Of a stretch of DNA of 64,000 nt, positions 16,977 to 25,447 are shown piece by piece. A program made the position numbers and the translations under genes. A model generated the notes under the pieces. The model made no database searches, was not told where the DNA came from, and saw only the letters and a list, made by a program, of their open reading frames with translations. The first letter of the stretch is position 1. Every line of letters starts with the position of its first letter. Source of the stretch: a bacterium (GTDB lineage Bacteria; Zhuqueibacterota; Zhuqueibacteria; Oleimicrobiales; Geothermoviventaceae); assembly GCA_028275345.1 (NCBI GenBank), contig JAPWUV010000004.1, positions 186,001 through 250,000 of the forward strand, written 5' to 3'.

Positions 16977-17921
16977 ATGAAGCGCTACCCAGAGGCGATC
17001 GCTTGGTTCGACCAGGCGCTCAAGCTTCATCCCAAGTACATCGTCTGCCTCTACCGCAAAGGTGTGGCGCTGCTCGAGTGGGGCAAACCCAAGCTGGCCA
17101 GCCGGTGCTTCGAGGAGGCCCTCCAAGCCTACGCCGAGGCTAGCGAAGACGTGCGGCGGGCCAATCAGAAGTACCTCGTCAAAAGCACCTTCGACCTCGG
17201 CAAGGCCTACAGCCAATGCCGTCGCCTCAAAGACGCGGTTCGGATGTTCCAGTGGATCCTCGAGCACGACGCCAAGGGTTACCTCGATCGCCACTTCGTG
17301 CACTACAATCTCGGCAAGGCGTACCTGGACCTGAACGAACTGGCCCTCGCCGAGGAACAGCTCCAGCTGGCCCTCAAAGACCACGAGGACAAGGAATACG
17401 TCTGGGAGAGGCTGGGCTATCTGGCGCATCGCAGACAGGACTACCCGCAGGCGCTGCAGCACTACCAGCGCGCGCTGGACTGCCGCTACGTCCCCTACGT
17501 CCTGGTGAGCCGCGCCGAAACGCACGTCGCCATGGGAAACATCTCCTTAGCGGTGAAGGATCTGCTGGAGGCTCTGCGGCGCGACCGCCTCGGGAAACAC
17601 AAGATCTGGATCCGCCTGGCCGAGCTCGCCCTTATGCAGAAACGCGAAGACCTGGCCGAGTCCAACTACCGCAAGGCCATCGACTTCAAGCGGAAGATGT
17701 ACGGCACGGACTGCGCCCAGGCCCGCTACGCCCTCGCCCATCTCTACTTCCGCCAAGGCAGGAAAGACGAAGCGCGCGAGGAGCTTCGCCAGGCCGTGCT
17801 CGCCAATCCCAACCTGTCCTGGGATCATAAGATCTTCCGCGCCCTCGGCCTCCCGCTCCCCCTGCCGGGAATGCGCTTCGAAGCGGTCCAAGACGAGGCA
17901 GAAAGGAGTGAGACGCCATGA
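16977..17921 (+). CDS. TPR-repeat protein (downstream part), coupled to the polymerase gene
   Basis: Most of the TPR gene lies after the in-frame TAA; the first ATG after it gives 314 residues. About seven tetratricopeptide-like units are visible, for example YPEAIAWFDQALKLHPKY, LGKAYSQCRRLKDAVRMF, LGKAYLDLNELALAEEQL and LAHLYFRQGRKDEAREEL. TPR arrays form helical scaffolds for protein contacts. The ATG at 16977 has no ribosome-binding site, so the intact gene would have started at 16722. The stop TGA overlaps the polymerase start (ATGA at 17918-17921), which strongly suggests that the two proteins are made and work together. A role as a scaffold for the polymerase or Cas1-Cas2 is inference only. 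Confidence 0.75.
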   Translation: MKRYPEAIAWFDQALKLHPKYIVCLYRKGVALLEWGKPKLASRCFEEALQAYAEASEDVRRANQKYLVKSTFDLGKAYSQCRRLKDAVRMFQWILEHDAKGYLDRHFVHYNLGKAYLDLNELALAEEQLQLALKDHEDKEYVWERLGYLAHRRQDYPQALQHYQRALDCRYVPYVLVSRAETHVAMGNISLAVKDLLEALRRDRLGKHKIWIRLAELALMQKREDLAESNYRKAIDFKRKMYGTDCAQARYALAHLYFRQGRKDEAREELRQAVLANPNLSWDHKIFRALGLPLPLPGMRFEAVQDEAERSETP

Positions 17922-19324
17922 CCTCGCTTCCACAGTCTCGCAGCCAAACGGTGGAACGGGCGCGAAAGTTGATCGAGGAGGCCGCCCGTCCCAGCCCCGA
18001 GGAGCGGGCCGAGCTGCTTGCAGCGCTCCACGAACCGCAGCCTGCTCAGGCGCCGGAGACCGGGCGCCTCGACGTCGCCCTGGCCTTGCGCCCAGTCCGC
18101 GATGAGCTCCCGGTGGAAAGCCGACTCCTGGTCTGTTTGGTGCTCCACGACTGGGACGCCGTCGTCCAGCTCCTGCTCCAGGACGGGGAAGCTCGCCCCC
18201 TCCTCTTCCACTACCTCTGCCACGAAACCCCAGCCCTGCGACGCTGGATGCTCCGTCACATCACCCCCGAGTTCTGCCGCAACGACGTCGAACGCCTCCT
18301 CCGCGACGCCGCAATCCCCAATTTCCACGCCCTTCGCTCCTGGGCCGCGGTGGAAGAATTCCGGCCCCTCCTCACAAGCGTGCTCACGGAGCTCGCCACC
18401 TCCCCGTTCTGGAGCCTTTTCCACAGGGGACAAGCCGCCGCCCTCCTCCGGGAGCTCGGAGTCAAGGCGCCACCCATCCTTCGCAGGTCGCGGCGTCTGG
18501 AGTCCGGCCACGGCGCCCTGATCGGCTCCACCGCCCTCCAAGAGGAGCCCGATCCGCCTGAACTCGCCCCCCTCCTCCATGCCCTCCGTGCTCGTGGCCT
18601 CCGCGTGGACGGTATCTTGGTCCATCCCAACATCCGAGTGGGGAGCGTCACCGGCCGCATCACCTACAGCCAGCCCCCCGTGCAAACCTGGAGCGCGGAA
18701 GAGCGCTTGCGCCGCATCCAACCCGCACCCGGGGCTACCTTCGTAATCCTCGACTACTCCCAGATCGAGCCCCTCATCCTCCTGAACATTCTAGTTCACC
18801 GCCTCTGGCTCGCCATCCCGGACCTCCCTCAGGATGACGTCTATCTCTGGTTCTGTCCGGAGGACCGTCAGCTGGGAAAACGCATCGTCAATGCCCTCAT
18901 CAACGGCGGCTCCCCCGCGGTGGTCGACCCGCACCCGAAAGCGCTTCGCTTCATCCGCGCGCTGTCCCAGTTCCGAGCGGAGTGGGTGGCCGAATGCCGT
19001 CAACTCGGTAAGGTCCGCACCCTCTCCGGCCGCGAAACCCCCCTCCCGGAGCCGCCCAACCAGGAGGGGAAGATGATGAATCGGCTCATCCAGGGGAGCG
19101 CAGCCGATCTGTTCAACACGGCCGCCGCGGAGGTCCACCGCGCCTTGACCCAAGAGGGCTGGGAGGCCGCCGTGACCTTCGTCCTCTTCGACGAGATCTG
19201 GATCGAGGCTCCCCTCGGGCAAGAAAGACGGATCGGATCCCTGGCGCGACGCATCCTGCGCCGCACCGCGGAAAGTTTCTGCCCCTATCGGGCACCCGAC
19301 GTCCGCATCACCGTGAGGAGGTGA
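17918..19324 (+). CDS. Small family A DNA polymerase-like protein in the CRISPR adaptation operon
   Basis: A 468-residue protein. The C-terminal 240 residues carry the family A (Pol I) palm-fingers motifs in order: TGR at 245-247; motif A VILDYSQIE with D279 and E284; an O-helix-like RQLGKRIVNALINGG with R317 and K321; IQGSAADLFN at about 391-400; and motif C LFDEIWIE with D425-E426. By alignment with E. coli Pol I these match Arg668, Asp705, Glu710, Arg754, Lys758, Gln849 and Asp882-Glu883, so the metal site looks intact. Positions of Phe762 and Tyr766 are Asn325 and Asn329. No 5' or 3' exonuclease domain is seen; residues 1-230 are helical and not recognised. It starts inside the TPR stop and ends 6 bases before cas1, so it is part of the adaptation operon. 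A role in making or extending prespacers, possibly from RNA, is inference. Confidence 0.85.
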   Translation: MTSLPQSRSQTVERARKLIEEAARPSPEERAELLAALHEPQPAQAPETGRLDVALALRPVRDELPVESRLLVCLVLHDWDAVVQLLLQDGEARPLLFHYLCHETPALRRWMLRHITPEFCRNDVERLLRDAAIPNFHALRSWAAVEEFRPLLTSVLTELATSPFWSLFHRGQAAALLRELGVKAPPILRRSRRLESGHGALIGSTALQEEPDPPELAPLLHALRARGLRVDGILVHPNIRVGSVTGRITYSQPPVQTWSAEERLRRIQPAPGATFVILDYSQIEPLILLNILVHRLWLAIPDLPQDDVYLWFCPEDRQLGKRIVNALINGGSPAVVDPHPKALRFIRALSQFRAEWVAECRQLGKVRTLSGRETPLPEPPNQEGKMMNRLIQGSAADLFNTAAAEVHRALTQEGWEAAVTFVLFDEIWIEAPLGQERRIGSLARRILRRTAESFCPYRAPDVRITVRR

Positions 19325-19330
19325 TTTGCG

Positions 19331-20305
19331 ATGGCCATGCTCTACGTCACCGAACAGGGCTCCCGTATCGTTCGCGAAGGCTATGCCCTGGCCGTCTGGA
19401 AAGGCCAGGAGCGCCTCTTCCTCCAGCCCATGGCCACGTTGGAAGGACTCGTCCTCTTCGGAAGGGTGGAGCTCAGCAACGCCGTGGTCGGCATCCTCGG
19501 TCGCTACGGCATCCCCTGTGCCTTCGTCTCCTCCGATGGGCGTTTCAAAGCCGCCCTCGTAGGGGAGCCCGGGAAGAACGTCCTCCTGCGTCAGCGCCAG
19601 TACGAGCTCGCCAGCGATCCTCGGTTCCGTCTGGACTTCGCCCGAAGGCTCGTCACCGCGAAGGTGCAAAACACCGTGCGCCTGCTCCAAAAGCGCGGTT
19701 TCGATGCCCAAGGCGTCCTGGGCGAGCGCCTGCACAATCTCAAACGCTCCATCCGCGGCGTCCAGAACCTGGACCAGATCCGCGGCCTGGAGGGGAGCTT
19801 CGCCGCCCTCTACTTCTCCCACTTCGCCACCCTGCTCAAGAATCCCATGGGCTTCGCCCGACGGGAGAAACACCCTCCCAAAGACCCCATCAACATCCTC
19901 TTGTCCCTCGGCTACACCCTGCTCTTCAACACCGTCTTCGCCTTCGTCTGCGGCCGAGGGCTGGACCCGCACCGGGGCTTCTATCACGATCTATCCTACG
20001 GCCATCCCGCCTTGGTGAGCGACCTCACGGAAGAGTTCCGCGCGCCCATCGTGGACGGTCTCGTGCTCACCTTGGTCAACCGGGAACAGATCCGCCCGGA
20101 GCACTTCGCGAAAGAGGAGGGCCGCATGCGCCTCTCCCGCGACGCCCTGCGGACCTTCGTCACCGCCTTCGAGGCCCGCCTGAACACTGTGGTCCAAACC
20201 GGAAGCGGCAGGATGCCCTTCCGTCGCATCATCCAGGAACAGGTACAAGAGTTTTGCCGCAGCCTGGCCCGAAGAGGAGAGTATCGCCCCTTCATCTACC
20301 GCTGA
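19331..20305 (+). CDS. cas1: CRISPR integrase Cas1
   Basis: A 324-residue metal-dependent integrase that, with Cas2, inserts spacers at the leader end of the array. The N-terminal beta domain has LYVTEQGSRIVREG and the C-terminal helical domain has the catalytic pattern: Glu in LEGSFAALYF, His in GHPALVSDL and the acidic DLTEEFRAPIVD. Length is standard. It follows the polymerase gene by 6 bases and precedes cas2 by 12. Two close ATGs exist (19331, 19337); the first follows GTGAGGAGGTGATTTGCG. Confidence 0.95.
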   Translation: MAMLYVTEQGSRIVREGYALAVWKGQERLFLQPMATLEGLVLFGRVELSNAVVGILGRYGIPCAFVSSDGRFKAALVGEPGKNVLLRQRQYELASDPRFRLDFARRLVTAKVQNTVRLLQKRGFDAQGVLGERLHNLKRSIRGVQNLDQIRGLEGSFAALYFSHFATLLKNPMGFARREKHPPKDPINILLSLGYTLLFNTVFAFVCGRGLDPHRGFYHDLSYGHPALVSDLTEEFRAPIVDGLVLTLVNREQIRPEHFAKEEGRMRLSRDALRTFVTAFEARLNTVVQTGSGRMPFRRIIQEQVQEFCRSLARRGEYRPFIYR

Positions 20306-20317
20306 GGAGCCCGACGC

Positions 20318-20593
20318 ATGTTCGTGGTCGTGACCTACGACGTGGTGGAAGATCGCCGGCGCAACAAGGTGATGAAGACCCTGAAGGGCTACGGCCGACA
20401 TGTGCAAAAGAGCGTCTTCGAGTGTCATCTGGATCCCCCCAGGATCGAGGCCATGGTGCGCAAGCTGAGCGGGCTGATCGATCCGCAGAAGGACTCGGTG
20501 AGGATCTACGTCATTCCGCCGCGGGCGCTGCGGAAGGTAATCGCGCTGGGGGTGGGCGAAGTGACCCGCGAGGAGAAGGTGGTCGTGGTTTAG
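20318..20593 (+). CDS. cas2: Cas2
   Basis: A 91-residue ferredoxin-fold protein that dimerises and bridges two Cas1 dimers. MFVVVTYDVVEDRRRNKVMK gives the first strand with the conserved Asp of the YD motif; VQKSVFECHL and DSVRIYVIPPRALRKV complete the family pattern. Preceded by GAGGAGCCCGACGC. The leader of the array begins directly after it. Confidence 0.95.
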   Translation: MFVVVTYDVVEDRRRNKVMKTLKGYGRHVQKSVFECHLDPPRIEAMVRKLSGLIDPQKDSVRIYVIPPRALRKVIALGVGEVTREEKVVVV

Positions 20594-20957
20594 CCGAGGC
20601 GAACGGGGGGCTGGGCTCGGCGGGCAAGCGAGACCGGGAGACGCCGAGGAAGGGGAGGGCGGTTTGGAGCCCGAAGCAGCTTGCGCGGTCTCGCCCCTTG
20701 ACCCGAACGGAAACTTTGTCTAATTTTGATCGGAGGCGGTGGGAAGGAGACTGCTGAACCTCGGAGGCTCTGGGGCTGGATTGGAGCGAAGTGATTGAGG
20801 GGGCTGGCGATGAGGGAAGAGAGGCAGAGCGATGCGGAAAACGCGGCACTTACCGTTTCGGGACGGCGCTGGGAGCGGGGAGAAAGGGACGCGGCGGGAA
20901 GGGTTCCGCAAAGTGCGTGTGCAGGGAGAGGATTTTGCGGCGGTTAGGGGGACAGCT
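20594..20957 (+). promoter_or_regulatory. CRISPR leader
   Basis: The 364 bases between cas2 and the first repeat hold no credible gene. Orientation is set by the degenerate repeat at the far (24.5 kb) end, which marks the old end, and by the adjacent cas1-cas2. The right third is purine-rich (GGGAGCGGGGAGAAAGG and similar). The array promoter is listed separately. Confidence 0.75.
20698..20726 (+). promoter_or_regulatory. Promoter of the CRISPR array
   Basis: TTGACC (20698-20703) and TAATTT (20721-20726) are separated by exactly 17 bases in an AT-rich island of an otherwise GC-rich leader. Transcription would start near 20733, giving a leader RNA of about 225 bases before repeat 1. Confidence 0.7.
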
Positions 20958-23900
20958 CTCTGGAAGGAGACCCCAACGAAAGGGGATTGAGACTACACTC
21001 CTTTTTTCTTCCGGCCGACTTTTGCTTTCGCTTGCCTCTGGAAGGAGACCCCAACGAAAGGGGATTGAGACTCCAACCTCTTCTCTGTTATTAGCTGGAA
21101 AAGCAACAGCTCTGCGCCTCTGGAAGGAGACCCCAACGAAAGGGGATTGAGACCGAGGACGGCGAAGCGGACATCCTTGCCACTAGCCCAATCTCTGGAA
21201 GGAGACCCCAACGAAAGGGGATTGAGACTGCTTAGTCCATTGCTTCGCCAACGTTCGCGGTTATTATCGTCGCTCTGGAAGGAGACCCCAACGAAAGGGG
21301 ATTGAGACGATAGCAACCGCGTTCGGAAGCCGGCCGCACAATCGCTCTGGAAGGAGACCCCAACGAAAGGGGATTGAGACAAATAGACGTCCTTGCCGCT
21401 AGCCCAGTCTGGCATAGCGGCTCTGGAAGGAGACCCCAACGAAAGGGGATTGAGACTCATCTTGACTCTCCTTTGTTTGGTGCGCTGCCTTTACCAACAC
21501 TCTGGAAGGAGACCCCAACGAAAGGGGATTGAGACATTGGCCTTTGTTTTGCCATCGCCCGCCTCCTTTTCTCTGGAAGGAGACCCCAACGAAAGGGGAT
21601 TGAGACGCCACACCGTCCTTACGCGGATGTTGTTTCTCATGGCCTCCCTCTGGAAGGAGACCCCAACGAAAGGGGATTGAGACGGAAGAGCACAATACAC
21701 GTGCTCTCCGAAACGAGCACGATGACTCTGGAAGGAGACCCCAACGAAAGGGGATTGAGACTAGAGCGTCGGAAAGGCAAGGGTGCCGTCCAACACGCGG
21801 CTCTGGAAGGAGACCCCAACGAAAGGGGATTGAGACATGCCGACAACGAGATAAATGACGTCATCGCGCATGGCTTTGACTCTGGAAGGAGACCCCAACG
21901 AAAGGGGATTGAGACCCTCCTGTTGCTTCATTTCTCACATGTTTCGCCTTTGCTTGCTCTCTGGAAGGAGACCCCAACGAAAGGGGATTGAGACGGTACG
22001 CAAACCGCCGGGTTCCCATTAGACAGCTCATACACTCTGGAAGGAGACCCCAACGAAAGGGGATTGAGACAGGAGTCAAGCACAAACGAGGCCCGATCGG
22101 TGGTGTAAAGGGTAACTCTGGAAGGAGACCCCAACGAAAGGGGATTGAGACGGGAGACCGGCAAAGTCTGCCGGCTCCCGGACGCTGGCGATCACTCTGG
22201 AAGGAGACCCCAACGAAAGGGGATTGAGACGTACCCGATTTTGACGCTCGCCCGGGCCAGGTCGCGCGCGGCCACTCTGGAAGGAGACCCCAACGAAAGG
22301 GGATTGAGACGCCAGAGCGCGCCAGCCGGCCGCGATCCTTTCTCGGTCGACTCTGGAAGGAGACCCCAACGAAAGGGGATTGAGACTGCTTTTCCTGCTA
22401 CCCGCCCCCTCCGGCGCGGGATGGGGCGGGACTCTGGAAGGAGACCCCAACGAAAGGGGATTGAGACTAGCTCAACGCGGTTTGGGATCTTAGTTTGAAA
22501 AGCAAAACTCTGGAAGGAGACCCCAACGAAAGGGGATTGAGACTCAAGTAAGATTTGCGCTCTGGTCTTGGTCATTTTTCCGCTCTGGAAGGAGACCCCA
22601 ACGAAAGGGGATTGAGACCAAAAGGCCCGACGTTGGCAATAAATGCCTGCCAGCGCTCTGGAAGGAGACCCCAACGAAAGGGGATTGAGACGATCCGAAA
22701 AGACAAGCATGTCTTTCGGATCCTCCCCAAACCTCTGGAAGGAGACCCCAACGAAAGGGGATTGAGACCACCTGTTCGTCGGTCAGCGGATGGGCAAAGT
22801 TGATTACGATCTCTGGAAGGAGACCCCAACGAAAGGGGATTGAGACAGATCTTCCCGGCCCCGAAGCGGCACCATGACTACCGCCCTCTGGAAGGAGACC
22901 CCAACGAAAGGGGATTGAGACCTTGACTCTGGACATACCGGCCACCATCGCCTTCCGCGGATCTCTGGAAGGAGACCCCAACGAAAGGGGATTGAGACCT
23001 GGTCGTGGCGAGCAGTGCATACCATTGCTCGCCCGACCGCTCTCTGGAAGGAGACCCCAACGAAAGGGGATTGAGACCTGGTCGTGGCGAGCAGTGCATA
23101 CCATTGCTCGCCCGACCGCTCTCTGGAAGGAGACCCCAACGAAAGGGGATTGAGACCTCCTCCTCTTTGGCTTCACCTTTGCTTGCTCCAGTCGGAGCGT
23201 AACCTCTGGAAGGAGACCCCAACGAAAGGGGATTGAGACCCCCTCACTCTGCTGAACCCCGCCACCGCGATCTTGCGGGGTTCTCTGGAAGGAGACCCCA
23301 ACGAAAGGGGATTGAGACATGGCTTACCTCCTTTTCTTTGTTGCACGGCCTCACCCTCTGGAAGGAGACCCCAACGAAAGGGGATTGAGACAGATCTTCC
23401 CGGTCGCGAAGCGGCACAACGACCACCGCCCTCTGGAAGGAGACCCCAACGAAAGGGGATTGAGACAGCTGGTCATCGGTCATCGGATGCGCGAAATTGA
23501 TTAGAATCACTCTGGAAGGAGACCCCAACGAAAGGGGATTGAGACTTCCGCCAGCAGCACGGCCGCGATAAAGTTCAGAGATGGCGGGCTCTGGAAGGAG
23601 ACCCCAACGAAAGGGGATTGAGACCAACCGGCCGCCCGTGCCAAAATCTTGGCTATCGAAATGGGCTCTGGAAGGAGACCCCAACGAAAGGGGATTGAGA
23701 CTTTCAATTACTTGGTCGGTGATGAGAAGAAGTTTGTAACTTCGCTCTGGAAGGAGACCCCAACGAAAGGGGATTGAGACTTTTCTTGGTGCCAACACCT
23801 AACGATTTAACCTGCGACACCACTCTGGAAGGAGACCCCAACGAAAGGGGATTGAGACCGCCCGCATGCTGGGCAAGACAAAATCAGGGGCCACCACCTG

Positions 23901-24563
23901 CTCTGGAAGGAGACCCCAACGAAAGGGGATTGAGACAGCCGCGAGCATTGGCGGCTTTCTTGATCTCCCGGGCGATCCTCTGGAAGGAGACCCCAACGAA
24001 AGGGGATTGAGACACTGTGATCTGTGATGAACGCCGCAAGGTACATATCCTCCCCGCCTCTGGAAGGAGACCCCAACGAAAGGGGATTGAGACACAGCGT
24101 GGGAAGGGCAAGGCACCTATCAATGACGTGCCTCACTCTGGAAGGAGACCCCAACGAAAGGGGATTGAGACTGAGCAAGAAGGGACCCACGGAGGCAATA
24201 AATGCCTCCGTAGCTCTGGAAGGAGACCCCAACGAAAGGGGATTGAGACCGACGAGGACGGCATGCCTACTCGGCATGCCGTGCATGTCAGGACTCTGGA
24301 AGGAGACCCCAACGAAAGGGGATTGAGACGGATGGAGGCATCCCGGCGGGAGGGGCAGACCTTCGACCGGACTCTGGAAGGAGACCCCAACGAAAGGGGA
24401 TTGAGACAAGCTTCCGAATGGTCGTAACGTCACGGAGATTTTCGTCCGTGACTCTGGAAGGAGACCCCAACGAAAGGGGATTGAGACCATCTTTCTCCTC
24501 CCGTTATCTTTACCTCTTTCGCCCACCCTCTGGAAGGAGACCCCAACGAAAGGCGATTGCCAG
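20958..24563 (+). CRISPR. CRISPR array, 47 repeats (36 bases) and 46 spacers
   Basis: Each repeat runs from CTCTGGAAGG to GGGGATTGAGAC (first copy 20958-20993). It has a short CCCC-AACGAAA-GGGG stem and ends in ATTGAGAC, the expected 8-base crRNA handle. Spacers are 35-47 bases. Repeats 1-46 are identical as far as I can read. Repeat 47 (24528-24563) departs in its last 10 bases (GGCGATTGCCAG), marking the old end. Spacers 27 and 28 (22999-23041, 23078-23120) are identical. Related but non-identical pairs are 3/6, 11/41, 22/42, 24/33 and 25/32. Spacers 24, 33 and 34 encode Csx15-like peptides antisense. Read on the complementary strand (the RNA that crRNA would pair with), nearly all spacers are open in a plausible frame. 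Confidence 0.98.
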
Positions 24564-25447
24564 CCAACGCGTGGTGGGTTGCCCGACGTGCCAGGACAAA
24601 ACTCCCTACCTCGAGGACCCACGCTATCCTGCCTCTCGCGGCTTCGACCCAGGGGGACGTATCAGCACAGTGGCCCGCCAAGCCGCCGCCACAAAGCTCA
24701 CCCCATCTAGCCGGGGGTGTCCGACCTGCCCCTCCCGCCGAACTCACCTGCCCGGAAAAGGCAAGGAAATGGGGTCGCCGCCGGCCTACGCCTGTCTCGC
24801 AAGCGGCGTGCGACCGGGAACTCCTCGTTGGTCGGGGTGGGCCGACGGCCGAGTTGCGGATGCGGCCAAGGCTCCCGCCGCCCGGGGGAGACGCTCCACG
24901 CGTCGCCCGAGGGAACGACGCGCCGGGTTTTCCCGCCGTGGGCCGACGGTGGAAAAAGGGTGAAATTTGGGTGATCGTAAAGTGGACGAAAGGTGAGACG
25001 GCGGTCGGCGACGAAAGCGCGGTCAAGCCCTGGCCCTTGCACAAGAGGGGCTCTTCGCTGGTTCCGGGGGCCCGTCGAGGAACCATCGCCCGGGATCCGC
25101 CTGCGGATTCCTGCACCGCGTGCATCCTCTGTCGCGTCGCCCAAGCCTCCTGCTCCTCCGCGAGGGGGATGAGCCAATCGCAGGGCTCCGGAGACCGAAG
25201 GGCGGTCTTGCGGGTCCATTCGATCCGGGGCGCGCTGCATGCGGGGATGCGCGCGGCTGTCCTCGGCTTCCCGAAGATGTGAAAGGATCCTCCCTCTGAG
25301 GTTGTGAGGGCGGATCCCCTGGGTTCTGCCTTTCGCTCGGAGTGGGTGGGCTCTCGGGGGCTGGTTCGGCCGCGGAGCGTGCCCGCGGTACGTCACGCTC
25401 CGCGGCCTCGGCGGTGACGGCTCAAGCGAGGCTCGAGCGTCTTCTCG
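24564..25447. other. Gene-free stretch after the array, with a 14-pair inverted repeat
   Basis: No convincing gene. A perfect inverted repeat GGCCGCGGAGCGTG (25368-25381) / CACGCTCCGCGGCC (25394-25407) lies just past the end of the leftward isomerase gene. A second stem, GGATCCTCCCTC with GAGGGCGGATCC, lies at 25285-25317. Neither has a T-run, so they are factor-independent terminators only if U-tracts are not needed here. Confidence 0.5.

Noticed and set aside
19321-20757. 478-residue plus-strand frame over cas1 and cas2
   Set aside because: Low-complexity Arg/Pro/Gly translation; cas1 and cas2 in other frames explain the region.
21154-21420. DWASGKDV peptide in spacers 3 and 6 as a terminase fragment
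   Set aside because: The match to the terminase nuclease domain is too short to claim; kept only as a pair of related spacers.
20993-24622. Long open frames across the CRISPR array in several frames on both strands
   Set aside because: They arise because the 36-base repeat lacks stops in all three minus frames and two plus frames; the translations are repeat peptides (such as SIPFRWGLLPE and GDPNERGLR) joined by spacers.
24557-25282. 241-residue frame after the array
   Set aside because: Compositional, begins in the degenerate last repeat, no ribosome site or motif.
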